Below the pieces are notes generated by a model. That model worked only from the letters and a program-made list of their open reading frames with translations. It did not search any database and was not told the DNA's origin. Position numbers and translations under genes: made by a program. From NCBI RefSeq assembly GCF_001905095.1, contig NZ_LWLS01000077.1, positions 1 through 64,000 on the forward strand: 64,000 bases of DNA, in the 5' to 3' direction. This document shows, piece after piece, positions 43,392 to 53,416 of the stretch. Source of the DNA: Micromonospora sp. CB01531. Its GTDB lineage: Bacteria; Actinomycetota; Actinomycetes; Mycobacteriales; Micromonosporaceae. Position 1 is the first letter of the stretch. Each line of letters opens with the position of its first letter.

Positions 43392-44792
43392 GTGACCGTC
43401 CGTAGCTCCTTTGTCGTAGTGGCGAACCGACTGCCGGTCGACGAGGTGAGCACACCCGAAGGACGGCAGTGGCGGCGGAGCCCGGGCGGGCTGGTCACCG
43501 CGCTGCATCCCGTCCTCGCCGACCACCAGGGCACCTGGGTCGGCTGGGCCGGCGGCACCGGGGCCGCGCCGGAGCCGTTCGACCTGGAGGGGATCCGGCT
43601 GCATCCGGTGCCGCTGAGCGCCGAGGAGTTGGAGCGCTACTACGAGGGCCAGTCCAACGCGACGATCTGGCCGCTCTACCACGACGCCGTGGAGACCCCG
43701 GTCTACAAGCGCCGCTGGCGCGAGACGTACCGGCTGGTCAACGCCCGGTTCGCGGAGGCCGCGGCGGACGTCGCGGCCGAGGGCGCGACGGTATGGGTGC
43801 AGGACTACCAGCTCCAGCTGGTTCCGGCGATGCTCCGCGAGCTGCGGCCGGACCTGCGGATCGGGTTCTTCCTGCACATCCCGTTCCCGCCGATCGAGCT
43901 GTTCATGCAGATGCCGTTCCGGACCGAGATCCTGCGCGGCCTGCTCGGCTCGGACCTGGTCGGCTTCCAGCAGCGGCTGGCCGCGCAGAACTTCGTCCGG
44001 CTCGCCCGGCACCTGCTCGGACTGCGCTACGAGGGGCAGATGATCCAGGTCGACGGCCGGCAGGTGAAGGCCGGCGCCTTCCCGATCTCCATCGACACCC
44101 GGGAGATGGAGCGGCTGGCCGAGGACCCGGCGATCCAGGCCCGGGCCAAGCAGATCCGGGAGGAGTTGGGCAACCCGAAGACGATCGTCCTGGGCGTCGA
44201 CCGGCTGGACTACACCAAGGGCATCGAGCTGCGGCTCAAGGCCTTCCGCGAACTCCTGGCTGACGGAAAGTTGACAGTTCCGGACGCCGTCATGGTGCAG
44301 GTGGCCACACCGAGCCGGGAACGGGTGGAGCACTACCAGGCACTTCGAGTGAAGGTCGAGCGGGAGGTCGGCCGGATTAATGGTGAATTTGGACGGGTCG
44401 GCGTGCCGGCGGTGCATTATCTGCATCAGTCGTACAGTCGCTCCGAACTTGCCGCGATGTACGTCGCGGCAGACGTGATGATGGTGACCCCGCTGCGAGA
44501 CGGAATGAATCTGGTGGCCAAGGAGTACGTCGCATCGCGCGCCGACCAGGGCGGCGCGCTCGTGCTCAGTGAGTTCGCCGGCGCCGCCACTGAGCTGCGC
44601 CAGGCCTTCCTGTGTAACCCCCACGACCCCGACGCGGTCAAGGACGCGCTGCTGCGCGCCGTGCACGTCGAGAAACCCGAGGCCCGCCGCCGGATGCGGA
44701 TAATGCAGCGCCACCTGCGCACCCACGACGTGGGGCACTGGGCCAAGTCGTTCCTGACCGAACTCGGCGTACCCGATGCGGAGGCGGCGTGA
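43392..44792 (+). CDS. otsA: Alpha,alpha-trehalose-phosphate synthase (UDP- or GDP-forming, GT20)
   Basis: A 466-residue GT20 glycosyltransferase making trehalose 6-phosphate from a nucleotide-glucose and glucose 6-phosphate. Seen: [12 protein letters not shown] at the start, [51 protein letters not shown], the [19 protein letters not shown] phosphate-binding segment and [14 protein letters not shown] near 385. GTG 43392 has GGAGGT 8 bases upstream. It overlaps the phosphatase fusion gene by GTGA, so the two steps are co-translated. Confidence 0.96.
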   Translation: MTVRSSFVVVANRLPVDEVSTPEGRQWRRSPGGLVTALHPVLADHQGTWVGWAGGTGAAPEPFDLEGIRLHPVPLSAEELERYYEGQSNATIWPLYHDAVETPVYKRRWRETYRLVNARFAEAAADVAAEGATVWVQDYQLQLVPAMLRELRPDLRIGFFLHIPFPPIELFMQMPFRTEILRGLLGSDLVGFQQRLAAQNFVRLARHLLGLRYEGQMIQVDGRQVKAGAFPISIDTREMERLAEDPAIQARAKQIREELGNPKTIVLGVDRLDYTKGIELRLKAFRELLADGKLTVPDAVMVQVATPSRERVEHYQALRVKVEREVGRINGEFGRVGVPAVHYLHQSYSRSELAAMYVAADVMMVTPLRDGMNLVAKEYVASRADQGGALVLSEFAGAATELRQAFLCNPHDPDAVKDALLRAVHVEKPEARRRMRIMQRHLRTHDVGHWAKSFLTELGVPDAEAA

Positions 44793-47383
44793 ACTCCCCC
44801 AGCACCGCCACCCACCCCGTCATGGATCCCGAGCTGCGTGCCGCCATCGGCCGGATCGCCCGGGTTCCGCAGCTCCTGGTCGCCTGCGACTACGACGGCA
44901 CGCTCGCGCCGATCGTCGAGGACCCGAGCAAGGCCGTCCCGCTGCCCGAGTCGGTGGCCGCGGTCCGCGCGCTGGCCTCGCTGCCGCAGACCACCGTCGC
45001 GGTGGTCTCCGGGCGCGCGCTGCGCGACCTGGCCACGCTCTCCCGGCTGCCCAGCGAGGTGCACCTGGTCGGCAGCCACGGCTCGGAGTTCGACATCGGC
45101 TTCGTCGAGCGGCTCTCCCCCGAGCTGATCGCGGTGCGGACCCGGCTGCGGGACGCGCTGCGCCAGATCGCCGCCGACCACCCCGGCGTACGGCTGGAGC
45201 GCAAGCCGGCCAGCGTCGCGATGCACACCCGCGGGGTGGACCCGCAGGTGGCCGCCTCCGCCGTCGAGGCGGTGCGCAGCGGCCCGGCCACCTGGGACGA
45301 GGTGACCGTCACGCAAGGCAAGGAGGTCATCGAGCTGTCGGTGGTGGCCACCCACAAGGGCACCGCCGTCGACCAGCTCCGCACCCAGCTCGCCGCGAGC
45401 GCGGTGCTCTTCATCGGCGACGACGTCACCGACGAGAACGCCTTCGGCAACCTGCACGGCCCGGACGTCGGCATCAAGATCGGCCCCGGCGACACCCAGG
45501 CCGACTACCGGGTGGCCGAGCCGATCGAGGCGGCCCGGGCGCTGGGCCTGCTGCTGGAGACCCGGCGGCACTGGCTCTTCGGCGAACGCGCGGTGCCGAT
45601 CGAGCGGCACTCGATGCTGGCCAACGGCCGGACCGTCGCGCTGCTCACCCCGGACGCCAAGATCACCTGGCTGTGCCACCCGAAGCCGGACTCGGCGGCG
45701 ATCTTCGCCGACCTGGTCGGCGGCAGCCCGGCCGGGCACTTCAGCATCTCGCCGGAGCGCGGCGGCATCCCGCTCGGTCAGCGCTACCGCAGCGGCACCA
45801 TGACGGTGGAGACCCGCTGGTCCGGGCTGACCGTCACCGACTGGCTGGACGTGCCGGCGACGGAGACCACCCCGGACGGCCCGGCCGTCGTCACCGGCGA
45901 CTCGACGCTGGTCCGGGTGCTCACCGGCACCGGCCGGGCCCGGGTGGACTTCGCCCCTCGGCCGGAGTTCGGCCAGGTGGCGGTGCAGTTGCAGCCGATC
46001 GACGACGGCCTGCTGGTGCTCGGTTCCAACGAGCCGATGGCTCTCTACTCGCCCGGGCTGAACTGGGACGTCACCAGCGACGGGGTGAACGAGACGGCGA
46101 AGGCCGTGGTCGACCTGTCCGCATTAGGCGGGCAGGTCGTGCTGGAGCTGCGCTTCGGCACGCAGAGCCTGGAGCACCACGCGGTGCCGATCCACGAGCG
46201 GCAGGCCGCCGCCGAGCAGCCCTGGAAGGACTGGGTGGCCGGGCTGCGGCTGCCCGGCACCGCCCGGGACCTGGTCGCCCGCAGCGCGCTCACCCTGCGC
46301 GCGCTCTGCCACGAGCCCAGCGGCTCGATCCTCGCCGCGGCGACCACCTCGCTCCCCGAGGAGCTGGGCGGCGTCCGGAACTGGGACTACCGCTACTGCT
46401 GGCTGCGGGACGCGTCGATGACCGCGCGGGCCCTGGTCGACCTCGGCTCGACCGAGGAGGCCGAGGCGCTGCTGCGCTGGATCGACGGCGTGGTCGAGCG
46501 CACCGGCGGGCACCCGGAGCGACTGCATCCGCTCTACACCGTCGACGGGTACGAACTGGGCGCCGAGGCGGTTATCGACACCCTGCCCGGGTACGCCGGC
46601 TCCCGACCGGTCCGGGTCGGCAACCTCGCCAACCACCAGCTGCAGCTCGACGTCTTCGGCCCGATCGCCGACCTGATCGCCGCGGTGGCCGACGCGCGGG
46701 GCTCGGTCCGCGAGGACGAGTGGCGGGTGCTGGACAACATGGTCGAGGCGGTCCGCCGCCGCTGGCACGAACCCGACCACGGCATCTGGGAGGCCCGCCT
46801 CCCGCCGCGGCACCACATCTTCTCCAAGGTCATGTGCTGGATGACCGTCGATCGGGCACTGCACGTGGTCCGGCAGCACGGCCACGAGGACCGGCCGGAG
46901 TGGGTGGAGCTGCGCGACCGGATCGCCGCGAACGTGCTGGAGTACGGCTGGCACGAGGTGGCCGAGGCGTACAGCGTCGCGTACGGGCACGAGGACATGG
47001 ACGCCTCGTCGCTGTGGATCGGCCTGTCCGGGCTGCTCCCGGGCGACGACCCGCGCTTCCTGTCCACCGTGCTCAAGATCGAGGCGGACCTGCGCAGCGG
47101 CCCGGTCGTCTACCGGTACCACTGGGACGACGGCCTGCCCGGCCGGGAGGGCGGCTTCCACATCTGCACGGCGTGGCTGGTCGAGGCGTACCTGCGCACC
47201 GGCCGGCGCACCGACGCGGAGGAGCTGTTCGTCCAGATGATCGACACGGCGGGCCCGACCGGGCTGCTCCCGGAGCAGTACGATCCGCTCGCCGAGCGCG
47301 GCCTGGGCAACCACCCGCAGGCGTACAGCCACCTCGGCCTGATCCGCTGCGCCCTGCTGCTGGACAACATGCTCAAGCAGTGA
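44789..47383 (+). CDS. otsB: Trehalose-6-phosphate phosphatase fused to a GH15 glycosidase
   Basis: An 864-residue two-domain protein. Residues 1-260 are a HAD-family OtsB phosphatase: D34-Y-D36-G-T catalytic motif, [21 protein letters not shown] and [11 protein letters not shown]. From about 270 it is a GH15-type domain (glucoamylase/trehalase family): GNWDYRY-like [20 protein letters not shown] near 530, the general acid expected around 600-660, and the second catalytic Glu in [10 protein letters not shown] near 830. Actinobacterial GH15 members include trehalases. The fusion could thus make trehalose and also hydrolyse it or a related glucan. The GTG start overlaps the otsA stop. Confidence 0.9.
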   Translation: MNSPSTATHPVMDPELRAAIGRIARVPQLLVACDYDGTLAPIVEDPSKAVPLPESVAAVRALASLPQTTVAVVSGRALRDLATLSRLPSEVHLVGSHGSEFDIGFVERLSPELIAVRTRLRDALRQIAADHPGVRLERKPASVAMHTRGVDPQVAASAVEAVRSGPATWDEVTVTQGKEVIELSVVATHKGTAVDQLRTQLAASAVLFIGDDVTDENAFGNLHGPDVGIKIGPGDTQADYRVAEPIEAARALGLLLETRRHWLFGERAVPIERHSMLANGRTVALLTPDAKITWLCHPKPDSAAIFADLVGGSPAGHFSISPERGGIPLGQRYRSGTMTVETRWSGLTVTDWLDVPATETTPDGPAVVTGDSTLVRVLTGTGRARVDFAPRPEFGQVAVQLQPIDDGLLVLGSNEPMALYSPGLNWDVTSDGVNETAKAVVDLSALGGQVVLELRFGTQSLEHHAVPIHERQAAAEQPWKDWVAGLRLPGTARDLVARSALTLRALCHEPSGSILAAATTSLPEELGGVRNWDYRYCWLRDASMTARALVDLGSTEEAEALLRWIDGVVERTGGHPERLHPLYTVDGYELGAEAVIDTLPGYAGSRPVRVGNLANHQLQLDVFGPIADLIAAVADARGSVREDEWRVLDNMVEAVRRRWHEPDHGIWEARLPPRHHIFSKVMCWMTVDRALHVVRQHGHEDRPEWVELRDRIAANVLEYGWHEVAEAYSVAYGHEDMDASSLWIGLSGLLPGDDPRFLSTVLKIEADLRSGPVVYRYHWDDGLPGREGGFHICTAWLVEAYLRTGRRTDAEELFVQMIDTAGPTGLLPEQYDPLAERGLGNHPQAYSHLGLIRCALLLDNMLKQ

Positions 47384-47397
47384 CTTGACCAGCAACC

Positions 47398-47431
47398 CCG
47401 GCGGCCGGAGACGAGGAGTCTCGGCCGCCGG
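47398..47431 (+). terminator. Hairpin after the OtsB-GH15 gene
   Basis: CCGGCGGCC and GAGAC on the left pair with GTCTC and GGCCGCCGG on the right, with one bulged G and a short loop. It lies 15 bases past the stop. Confidence 0.6.
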
Positions 47432-47477
47432 TTCACTGTTCCCTCGCGCACCGACGGACGGACCCCACCCACGACCA

Positions 47478-47549
47478 GGTTTCCGGGGAGCCCGCCCCGC
47501 GGAAGGATCAAGCCTGACCGCCTGGAGCGGGGTGGGCTCCCCGGAAACC
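47478..47549. terminator. Long hairpin between convergent OtsB-GH15 and cysG genes
   Basis: A 23-bp stem (arms 47478-47500 and 47527-47549; GGTTTCCGGGGAGCCC core) with a single G-U-type position and a 26-base loop. It is the second hairpin in this 183-base convergent gap and probably serves cysG, whose stop is at 47567. Confidence 0.65.
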
Positions 47550-47566
47550 CTCGACGACGAGCCGGG

Positions 47567-48775
47567 TCAGACGTCGAGCACCCCCACCACGTCGCCGATG
47601 ACGACGATGGCGGGCGGGCGGACGCCTGCCTCGAGCACGTCGACCGCCACCGCGCCGAGCGTCGAGCGGAGTGTCCGCTGGCCGCTGGTCGTGCCCTCCT
47701 GGACCACGGCCACCGGGGTCTCCGCCGGGCGGCCGTGGGCGACCAGGGCGGCGCTGATCGCGGCGAGGTTCTTCAGGCCCATCAGGACGACCAGGGTGCC
47801 GCGCAGGCCGGCGAGGGCCGCCCAGCGGACGAGGGACGCCGGCGAGTCGGGGGCCAGGTGGCCGGAGACCACGGTGAACTCGTGCGCCACCGCCCGGTGG
47901 GTGACCGGCACACCGGCCACCGCGGGTACGGCGACGGCGCTGGTCACCCCGGGCACCACGGTCACCGGTACGCCCGCCTCGGCGCAGGCCAGCAACTCCT
48001 CCCCGCCCCGGCCGAAGACGTACGGGTCGCCGCCCTTGAGCCGGACCACGAACTTCCCGGCCCGGGCCCGGTCCACCAGGATCCGGTTGATCTCCTCCTG
48101 CGCGCGCGACGGCCCGTACGGGATCTTCGAGGCGTCGACCAGCTCGACGTCGGGGCGCAGCTCGTCGAGGAGCAGCCCGGGGACGAGGCGGTCGGCGACC
48201 ACCACGTCCGCCCCGGTTAGCAACCGCCAACCCTTCACGGTGATCAGCTCCGGGTCACCCGGCCCCGCGCCCACCAGCGCCACCCGTCCGGGTGCGCCGC
48301 CGGTCCTACCGGACGGTTGGGGACGCACGCTCAGCAGGTCGCGGACGGCGTCCCGGACGGCCATCGCGCGGCGCGGGTCGCCGCCGCCGAGCACGGCGAC
48401 GGTGACCGGGCCGTGCCGGGTGACCGCCGGGGTCCACGCGGTGGCCGCCGCCCGGTCGTCGGCGCGGACACAGAAGATCCGGCGCTCGGCGGCGACGGCG
48501 CTGACCGCGGCCGCGGCGGCCGGGTCGTCGACGGCCACCTGGACCAGCCAGGCACCGTCCAGGTCGGCGGGGGCGAAGCGGCGCGGCACCCAGTGCAGCC
48601 GGCCCGCGTCGGCGTGCGCCCGCAGCGCCGGGGTGAGCTCCGGCGCGACCAGCAGGACGTCCGCGCCGGCGTCGAGCAGCGCGGGCACCCGCCGGGTGGC
48701 CACCGCTCCCCCACCCACCACGACGACCCGCCGGCCGGCCAGCCGCAGCCCGAGGGGGTACGGGTTGCCAGTCAC
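47567..48775 (-). CDS. cysG: Siroheme/cobalamin bifunctional enzyme: precorrin-2 dehydrogenase + uroporphyrinogen-III C-methyltransferase
   Basis: A 402-residue fusion. The N-terminal NAD-dependent precorrin-2 dehydrogenase domain (1-150) shows VVVVGGGAVATRRVPALLDAG and VARADDR-like FCVRADDRAAATAW. The C-terminal SUMT domain (about 160-400) shows VALVGAGPGDPELITVKGWRLL, ADVVVADRLVPG, VVRLKGGDPYVFGRGGEE, VVPGVTSAVAVPA and VPVTHRAVAHEF. It makes precorrin-2 and can oxidise it to sirohydrochlorin, feeding siroheme and cobalamin. The E. coli CysG C-terminal ferrochelatase role resides in the N-terminal domain. The GTG start overlaps the end of a bridge frame after cobT. Confidence 0.95.
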   Translation of the reverse strand: MTGNPYPLGLRLAGRRVVVVGGGAVATRRVPALLDAGADVLLVAPELTPALRAHADAGRLHWVPRRFAPADLDGAWLVQVAVDDPAAAAAVSAVAAERRIFCVRADDRAAATAWTPAVTRHGPVTVAVLGGGDPRRAMAVRDAVRDLLSVRPQPSGRTGGAPGRVALVGAGPGDPELITVKGWRLLTGADVVVADRLVPGLLLDELRPDVELVDASKIPYGPSRAQEEINRILVDRARAGKFVVRLKGGDPYVFGRGGEELLACAEAGVPVTVVPGVTSAVAVPAVAGVPVTHRAVAHEFTVVSGHLAPDSPASLVRWAALAGLRGTLVVLMGLKNLAAISAALVAHGRPAETPVAVVQEGTTSGQRTLRSTLGAVAVDVLEAGVRPPAIVVIGDVVGVLDV

Positions 48776-48825
48776 GCCGCCGCCTCGCTACCGAGCCTGA
48801 TGGTTCGCTCGCTCCGCTCGCTCAC
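48772..48825 (-). repeat. TGAGCGAGCG repeat / 17-codon bridge frame between cobT and cysG
   Basis: A GTG sharing GTGA with the cobT stop (48822-48825) opens a frame that reads MSERSERTIRLGSEAAA and ends in a TGA overlapping the cysG GTG (48772-48775). The first 35 bases match the element at 27820-27847 with few changes. Confidence 0.62.
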
Positions 48826-49904
48826 TTCTCCGCCACGCCCGCCGAGTCGAAGGTGGCCACCTCGTGCAGCACCCGGACCGCGCCGGTGACGACCGGGAGC
48901 GCGAGCAGCGCCCCGGTGCCCTCACCGAGGCGCAGCCCGAGGTCGATCAGCGGGTCGAGGCCGAGGTGCCGCAGGGCGGCCGTGGCACCCGGCTCGGCGG
49001 AGCGGTGCCCGGCGACCATCGCCCCGACCGCGTCGGGTGCGAACGCGGCGGCCGCCAGCGCGGCGCTGACCGCGATCACCCCGTCCAGCAGCACCGGCAC
49101 CCGGCGCGCGGCGGCCCCCAGGACCAGCCCGGTCAGCGCGGCGTGCTCCAGCCCGCCGACCGCGGCCAGCACGCCCAGCGGGTCGGCCGGGTCCGGCGCG
49201 TGCCGGTCGAGCGCCGCCCGCACCACGCCGACCTTCCGCGCGTACGTCCCGTCGTTCACCCCGGTGCCGCGCCCGGTCACCTCGGCCGGGTCGGCCCCGG
49301 TGAACGCGGCGACCAGCGCGGCGGCCGGGGTGGTGTTGCCGATGCCCATGTCACCGGTCAGCAGGATGCCCGCCCCGGCGTCGACCAGTTCCCCGGCGAT
49401 CCGGATGCCGGTCTCCACCGCCGCCCGCGCCTCGTCCCTGGTGAGCGCGGCGGTCACGGTCATGTCCCGGGTGCCGGGGCGGACGGTCGCGGCGACCAGC
49501 CGGGGCCCGGCCGGGTCGGTGGCGTCCGCCGCCGGGTCGACCAGGAGCGGGGTGGCGACGCCGACGTCGACCACGGTGACGGAGGCGCCGGCCTGCCGGG
49601 CGAACGCGTTGACCACCGCGCCGCCGGCCAGGAAGTTGCCGATCATCTGCGCGGTGACCTCCTGCGGCCACGGGGTCACGCCCTGGGCGTGCACGCCGTG
49701 GTCGCCGGCGAAGATGGCCACCGTGGCCGGCTCGGGCAGCGGCGGCGGGCAGGCCCCGGCCAGCCCGGCGAGGCGTACGGAGAGGGGCTCCAGCGCACCG
49801 AGGGAGCCGGCGGGCTTGGTCAGCCGGCCCTGCAGCTCGCGGGCCGCCGCCATGGCGGTCTCGTCGAGCGGTCGGATCGCCGCCACGGTGGACTCCAGCA
49901 TCAT
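48822..49904 (-). CDS. cobT: Nicotinate-nucleotide-dimethylbenzimidazole phosphoribosyltransferase
   Basis: A 360-residue CobT that makes alpha-ribazole phosphate, the lower-ligand precursor of cobalamin. Seen: LTKPAGSLGALEPLSVRLAGL, FAGDHGVHAQGVTPWPQEVTAQMI with the substrate-binding residues, LLTGDMGIGNTTPAAAL, VTGRGTGVNDGTYARK and the end DLGLRLGEGTGALLALPVV with the catalytic Glu. ATG 49904 overlaps the cobC stop (ATGA). A second ATG follows immediately at 49901, and GGAGG spacing slightly favours that one. Confidence 0.95.
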   Translation of the reverse strand: MMLESTVAAIRPLDETAMAAARELQGRLTKPAGSLGALEPLSVRLAGLAGACPPPLPEPATVAIFAGDHGVHAQGVTPWPQEVTAQMIGNFLAGGAVVNAFARQAGASVTVVDVGVATPLLVDPAADATDPAGPRLVAATVRPGTRDMTVTAALTRDEARAAVETGIRIAGELVDAGAGILLTGDMGIGNTTPAAALVAAFTGADPAEVTGRGTGVNDGTYARKVGVVRAALDRHAPDPADPLGVLAAVGGLEHAALTGLVLGAAARRVPVLLDGVIAVSAALAAAAFAPDAVGAMVAGHRSAEPGATAALRHLGLDPLIDLGLRLGEGTGALLALPVVTGAVRVLHEVATFDSAGVAEK

Positions 49905-51004
49905 GCCTCCAGGATCTCCGCCAGCACGTGGGTGAACGCGTCGGTCGTCGCCGGATCGCGCACCGCGATCCGCAGCCAGTCCGGGCCGAGCCCGGGGAAG
50001 GTGTCGCCCCGGCGTACCGCCCACCCGCGCTCGCGCAGCCGCTCCCGCACCCCGGCGGCGCCGGGCAGGTGGACCAGGACGAACGCGCTAGCCGGGCGGC
50101 CCGCGACGCGTACCCCGGGGAGGCCGGACAGGCGGGCCACCAGGTGCTCGCGGTCGGCGGCGAGCCCGGCGGCGATGGCGCGCTCGGCCGCCACGGCGGC
50201 CGGGGACGCGCAGGCGGTGGCGGCGGCGAGCGCGGGGGTGGACACCGCCCACAGCGGCTGGGCGGCGGCGAACCGGGCGAGCAGCGCCGGCTCGCCGAGC
50301 AGGTAGCCGATCCGCAGGCCGGCCAGCCCCCAGGTCTTGGTGAGGCTGCGGACCACCACCAGGCCGGGCAGGTCGCGGCGGTCGGCCAGGGACTCGGGTT
50401 CGCCGGCCACGCCGGGGGCGACGGTGGTGTCGGCGAACGCCTCGTCGACCACGAGCACCCGGCCGGGGCGGGCGAGCGCGGCGACCTGCGCGGCGGGGTG
50501 CAGCACCGAGGTGGGGTTGGTGGGGTTGCCGACCAGCACCAGGTCGGCGTCGGCGGGTACCCGGGCCGGGTCGAGCCGGAAGCCGTCGGCCGGGTCGAGC
50601 AGCACCCGCTCGACGGCGTGCCCGGCGGCCCGCAGCGCGGCCTCGGGCTCGGTGAACTGTGGGTGCACCACGACCGGTCGCCGGGCGTCGCGCAGCGCCC
50701 GGGCGATCAGCACGAAGCCCTCCGCCGCGCCGGCGGTGAGCATTACCTCCTCCGGGGTACGCCCGTGCCGGGCGGCGACGGCGGCCCGGGCCGGACCGGG
50801 ATCGGGGTACGCGGCCAGCTCGCCCAGCGCCGCGACGAGCGGGTCGGCCAGCCAGTCGGGCATCGGGGCGCGGCGGACGTTGACGGCCATGTCGACCAGG
50901 CCCGGGGTCGCCTCGGCGTCCCCGTGATGCCCGAGGTCGGGCTCGTCCCGCCGGTCCGCTTCCGGCCCGGCGGCGGCCGGCGTCCCGGTCAGCTGAGCAC
51001 GCAT
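49901..51004 (-). CDS. cobC: CobC-type aminotransferase (L-threonine-O-3-phosphate decarboxylase-like)
   Basis: A 367-residue fold-type I PLP enzyme of the histidinol-phosphate aminotransferase-like group used in cobalamin synthesis, where it supplies the aminopropanol linker. Seen: VNVRRAPMPDWLADPLVAAL near the N-terminus, MLTAGAAEGFVLIARAL, VVHPQFTEPEAAL, NPTNPTSVLHP and the Schiff-base Lys in VVVRSLTKTWGLAGLRIGYLLG. A polar extension of about 35 residues precedes the domain. The neighbourhood (cobT, cysG) supports the cobalamin role rather than histidine synthesis. Confidence 0.9.
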   Translation of the reverse strand: MRAQLTGTPAAAGPEADRRDEPDLGHHGDAEATPGLVDMAVNVRRAPMPDWLADPLVAALGELAAYPDPGPARAAVAARHGRTPEEVMLTAGAAEGFVLIARALRDARRPVVVHPQFTEPEAALRAAGHAVERVLLDPADGFRLDPARVPADADLVLVGNPTNPTSVLHPAAQVAALARPGRVLVVDEAFADTTVAPGVAGEPESLADRRDLPGLVVVRSLTKTWGLAGLRIGYLLGEPALLARFAAAQPLWAVSTPALAAATACASPAAVAAERAIAAGLAADREHLVARLSGLPGVRVAGRPASAFVLVHLPGAAGVRERLRERGWAVRRGDTFPGLGPDWLRIAVRDPATTDAFTHVLAEILEA

Positions 51005-51103
51005 GTCCGCGATCCTGCCGGGAAGCCGTCGCCCGGGACAGCGGATCCCGGCGTGGGACGCGTCACCACCGCTCGACCCACTCGCCCGTTTATGAATTCT
51101 TCT

Positions 51104-51122
51104 CATTTCCGAATCGGAAATG
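51104..51122. promoter_or_regulatory. 19-bp perfect palindrome in the cobC / PBP divergent region
   Basis: CATTTCCGAATCGGAAATG, within an unusually AT-rich patch (51089-51131) of a GC-rich genome. TAGCTT at 51126-51131 could be the -10 box of the PBP gene, whose GTG begins 7 bases further on, which would give a leaderless transcript. The palindrome would cover the -35 region, so it looks like an operator. The protein that binds it is unknown. Confidence 0.55.
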
Positions 51123-51137
51123 TCATAGCTTGACCTC

Positions 51138-53273
51138 GTGAGCAACCGACCCCGTGCCTCCGCTGGTCGTGCCGTTCTCCTCCTCCGCGCCGGGCTCATC
51201 GCCGGCATCGTGGTCTCCGCCGCGATGTTTCCACTGGCCGCCCTCTCTGGCATCGGCGCCAAGGCCACCGCACACGCAGTGGAGCAGAAGACGAACATCC
51301 TCAAGACCGCGCTACCCGCCGAGACCTCGTACCTCTACGCGCCGGACGGCAAGACCGTGCTGACGATGTTCTACGAGGAGTACCGGCAGTACACCAAGAT
51401 CCAGGACATCTCGCCGAACGTGCAGCAGGCGATCGTCGCCGCCGAGGACAACCGCTTCTACCAGCACCGCGGCGTCGACCCGAAGGGCGTGGCCCGCGCC
51501 TTCGTCGCCAACTCCCGCTCCGGCGGCGTCTCCCAGGGCGCCTCGACCCTGACCATGCAGTACGTCCGGATGGCCCTGCGGGACAGCGCGAAGACCCCGA
51601 AGGAGGTCCAGGAAGCCACCCAGCAGACCAGCCTGCGCAAGGTCAAGGAGATGCGCATGGCGCTCGACATCGAGAAGCACCTCAGCAAGGAACAGATCCT
51701 CGAGCGCTACCTCAACTCGGCCTACTTCGGCCACCGGGCGTACGGGATCTACGCGGCCTCGCAGATCTTCTTCTCCAAGACCCCGGCCACCCTCACCCCG
51801 ACCGAGGCGGCCACCCTGGCCGGCCTGGTGAAGTCCCCGTCGGAGTACGACCCGATCACCTCCGACCAGAAGGACGCCACCGGCCGGCGCAACTACGTGC
51901 TCGACAACATGGCCCGCCTCGGCTTCCTGTCACCCGACGCCGCCGCCCGGGCCAAGGCCGAGCCGATCCGGCTGCGGCTCACCAACCCGCCGAACGACTG
52001 CGCCGCGCTCCTCGAGAAGTACCGGGCGACCTGGGGCTTCTACTGCGACTACCTGAAGAACTGGTGGAGTTCGCAGCCGGCGTTCGGGGCCAACCGCCTG
52101 GAACGGATGGACAACCTGCGCCGCGGCGGCTACCGGATCGTGCTCGCCCTCGACCCGAAGATCCAGGAGGCAGCGGAGAAGAACGTGGGGGCCAAGGACG
52201 GCACCGGCAGCCCGTTCGCCAACGGAATCGTGGTCGCCGAGCCGGGCACCGGACGGATCAAGGCGATGGCGGTGAACCGGAACTACTCGCTCGACCTGAG
52301 CGAGAACCCGAACAGCTCCAACCCGGAGGCCGGCCCGAACGTCAAGGCGAACTATCCGAACACCGTCGCGCCGCTGCTCGGCGGGGGCACACTCCCGGGC
52401 TACCAGGCCGGATCGACGTTCAAGATGTTCACGATGCTCGCCGCGCTCAACTCCGGTACGAAGCTCTCCGACACCATCAACTCGCCGTTCAAGTACCAGT
52501 CGGCCATCTACGACGGCTGGGCCCCGGTCAACGCCAGCGGTGCGATGACCGGCGTGCAGACCATGTGGTCCGGCTTCGGCAAATCGGTGAACACCTTCTT
52601 CGTGCAGCTGGAGGAGAAGATCGGCGCGGAGAAGGGGGTGCGCCTGGCCGAGCAGCTCGGGCTGCGCTGGCGTACCGACGTGGACCGTGACCACGCCGCG
52701 CCGGGCAAGGCGAACAAGTGGGGCGCGTTCACCCTGGGCGTCTCCGACGCCACCCCACTGGAGGTGGCGAACGCGTACGCCGCGGTGGCCGCCGACGGCC
52801 GGTACTGCGAGGCCATCCCGGTCAACTCGATCCTGAACCGGGACGGCACGCCGGCCATGTACACCACCGCCGGCGGGGTGGAGCGGGAGGTCGCCAAGCC
52901 GCGCTGCCGGCAGGTGGTCAGCGCGGACGCGGCCCGGGCCGCCACCGACGCCGCCCGCTGCCCGACCGGTGACACCCCGGCAAAGGGTGGCTGCGGCGGC
53001 TGGTCCACCGCCGACAGCGTCCGGGGCACGGTCGGCCGCCCGGTCGCCGGCAAGACGGGTACCACCGACAGCACGCGGTCCGCCTGGTTCGCCGGCTACA
53101 CCCCGGAGCTGGCCGCGGCCAGCTTCATCGCCGACCCGGACAACCCGTTCAACGCGGTGGGTGACGGGCTGTCCCAGGTGCCCGTCGAAGCGGTGGCGAT
53201 GACACTGCGCGACGCGCTCAAGGGCCAGCCCACCCGCCAGTTCACCCCACCGTCCGACCAGATCGTCGGCTGA
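51138..53273 (+). CDS. Bifunctional class A penicillin-binding protein (transglycosylase/transpeptidase)
   Basis: A 711-residue peptidoglycan synthase. A short cytosolic start and one membrane helix (LLLRAGLIAGIVVSAAMFPLA) lead into the GT51 domain, with the catalytic Glu in AAEDNRFYQHRGVDPKG (near 97), then QGASTLTMQYVRM and RYLNSAYFGHRAYGI. The transpeptidase domain has S-x-x-K in GYQAGSTFKMFTML, SVN in GFGKSVNTFF and KTG in VAGKTGTTDSTR. The active sites are complete. A pair of cysteine-rich patches lies in the late domain (RCPTGDTPAKGGCGG). GTG 51138 directly follows a TAGCTT box, so the mRNA is probably leaderless. Confidence 0.95.
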   Translation: MSNRPRASAGRAVLLLRAGLIAGIVVSAAMFPLAALSGIGAKATAHAVEQKTNILKTALPAETSYLYAPDGKTVLTMFYEEYRQYTKIQDISPNVQQAIVAAEDNRFYQHRGVDPKGVARAFVANSRSGGVSQGASTLTMQYVRMALRDSAKTPKEVQEATQQTSLRKVKEMRMALDIEKHLSKEQILERYLNSAYFGHRAYGIYAASQIFFSKTPATLTPTEAATLAGLVKSPSEYDPITSDQKDATGRRNYVLDNMARLGFLSPDAAARAKAEPIRLRLTNPPNDCAALLEKYRATWGFYCDYLKNWWSSQPAFGANRLERMDNLRRGGYRIVLALDPKIQEAAEKNVGAKDGTGSPFANGIVVAEPGTGRIKAMAVNRNYSLDLSENPNSSNPEAGPNVKANYPNTVAPLLGGGTLPGYQAGSTFKMFTMLAALNSGTKLSDTINSPFKYQSAIYDGWAPVNASGAMTGVQTMWSGFGKSVNTFFVQLEEKIGAEKGVRLAEQLGLRWRTDVDRDHAAPGKANKWGAFTLGVSDATPLEVANAYAAVAADGRYCEAIPVNSILNRDGTPAMYTTAGGVEREVAKPRCRQVVSADAARAATDAARCPTGDTPAKGGCGGWSTADSVRGTVGRPVAGKTGTTDSTRSAWFAGYTPELAAASFIADPDNPFNAVGDGLSQVPVEAVAMTLRDALKGQPTRQFTPPSDQIVG

Positions 53274-53326
53274 CCGTCCCGCCGGTCGGAGCCGTCGGCC
53301 GGACCACCTGGGGGTGCGCCCGGGTT

Positions 53327-53380
53327 GATCAAGAGGTTTGCGTCCAGGATCGTGCGGATCCGGACGCGAACCTCTTGATC
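53327..53380. repeat. Intergenic hairpin element with GATC-containing arms (copy 2)
   Basis: GATCAAGAGGTTTGCGTCC (53327-53345) pairs with the arm at 53362-53380, allowing one G-U pair, around a 16-base loop. It lies between the convergent PBP gene and the frameshifted GNAT gene and could act as a terminator. It resembles the elements at 12344-12395 and 58081-58154 in having GATC at both outer ends. Confidence 0.7.
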
Positions 53381-53416
53381 GCCGTCCCGGGCGGGGGCCC
53401 TGACGGGCTGGGTGGG

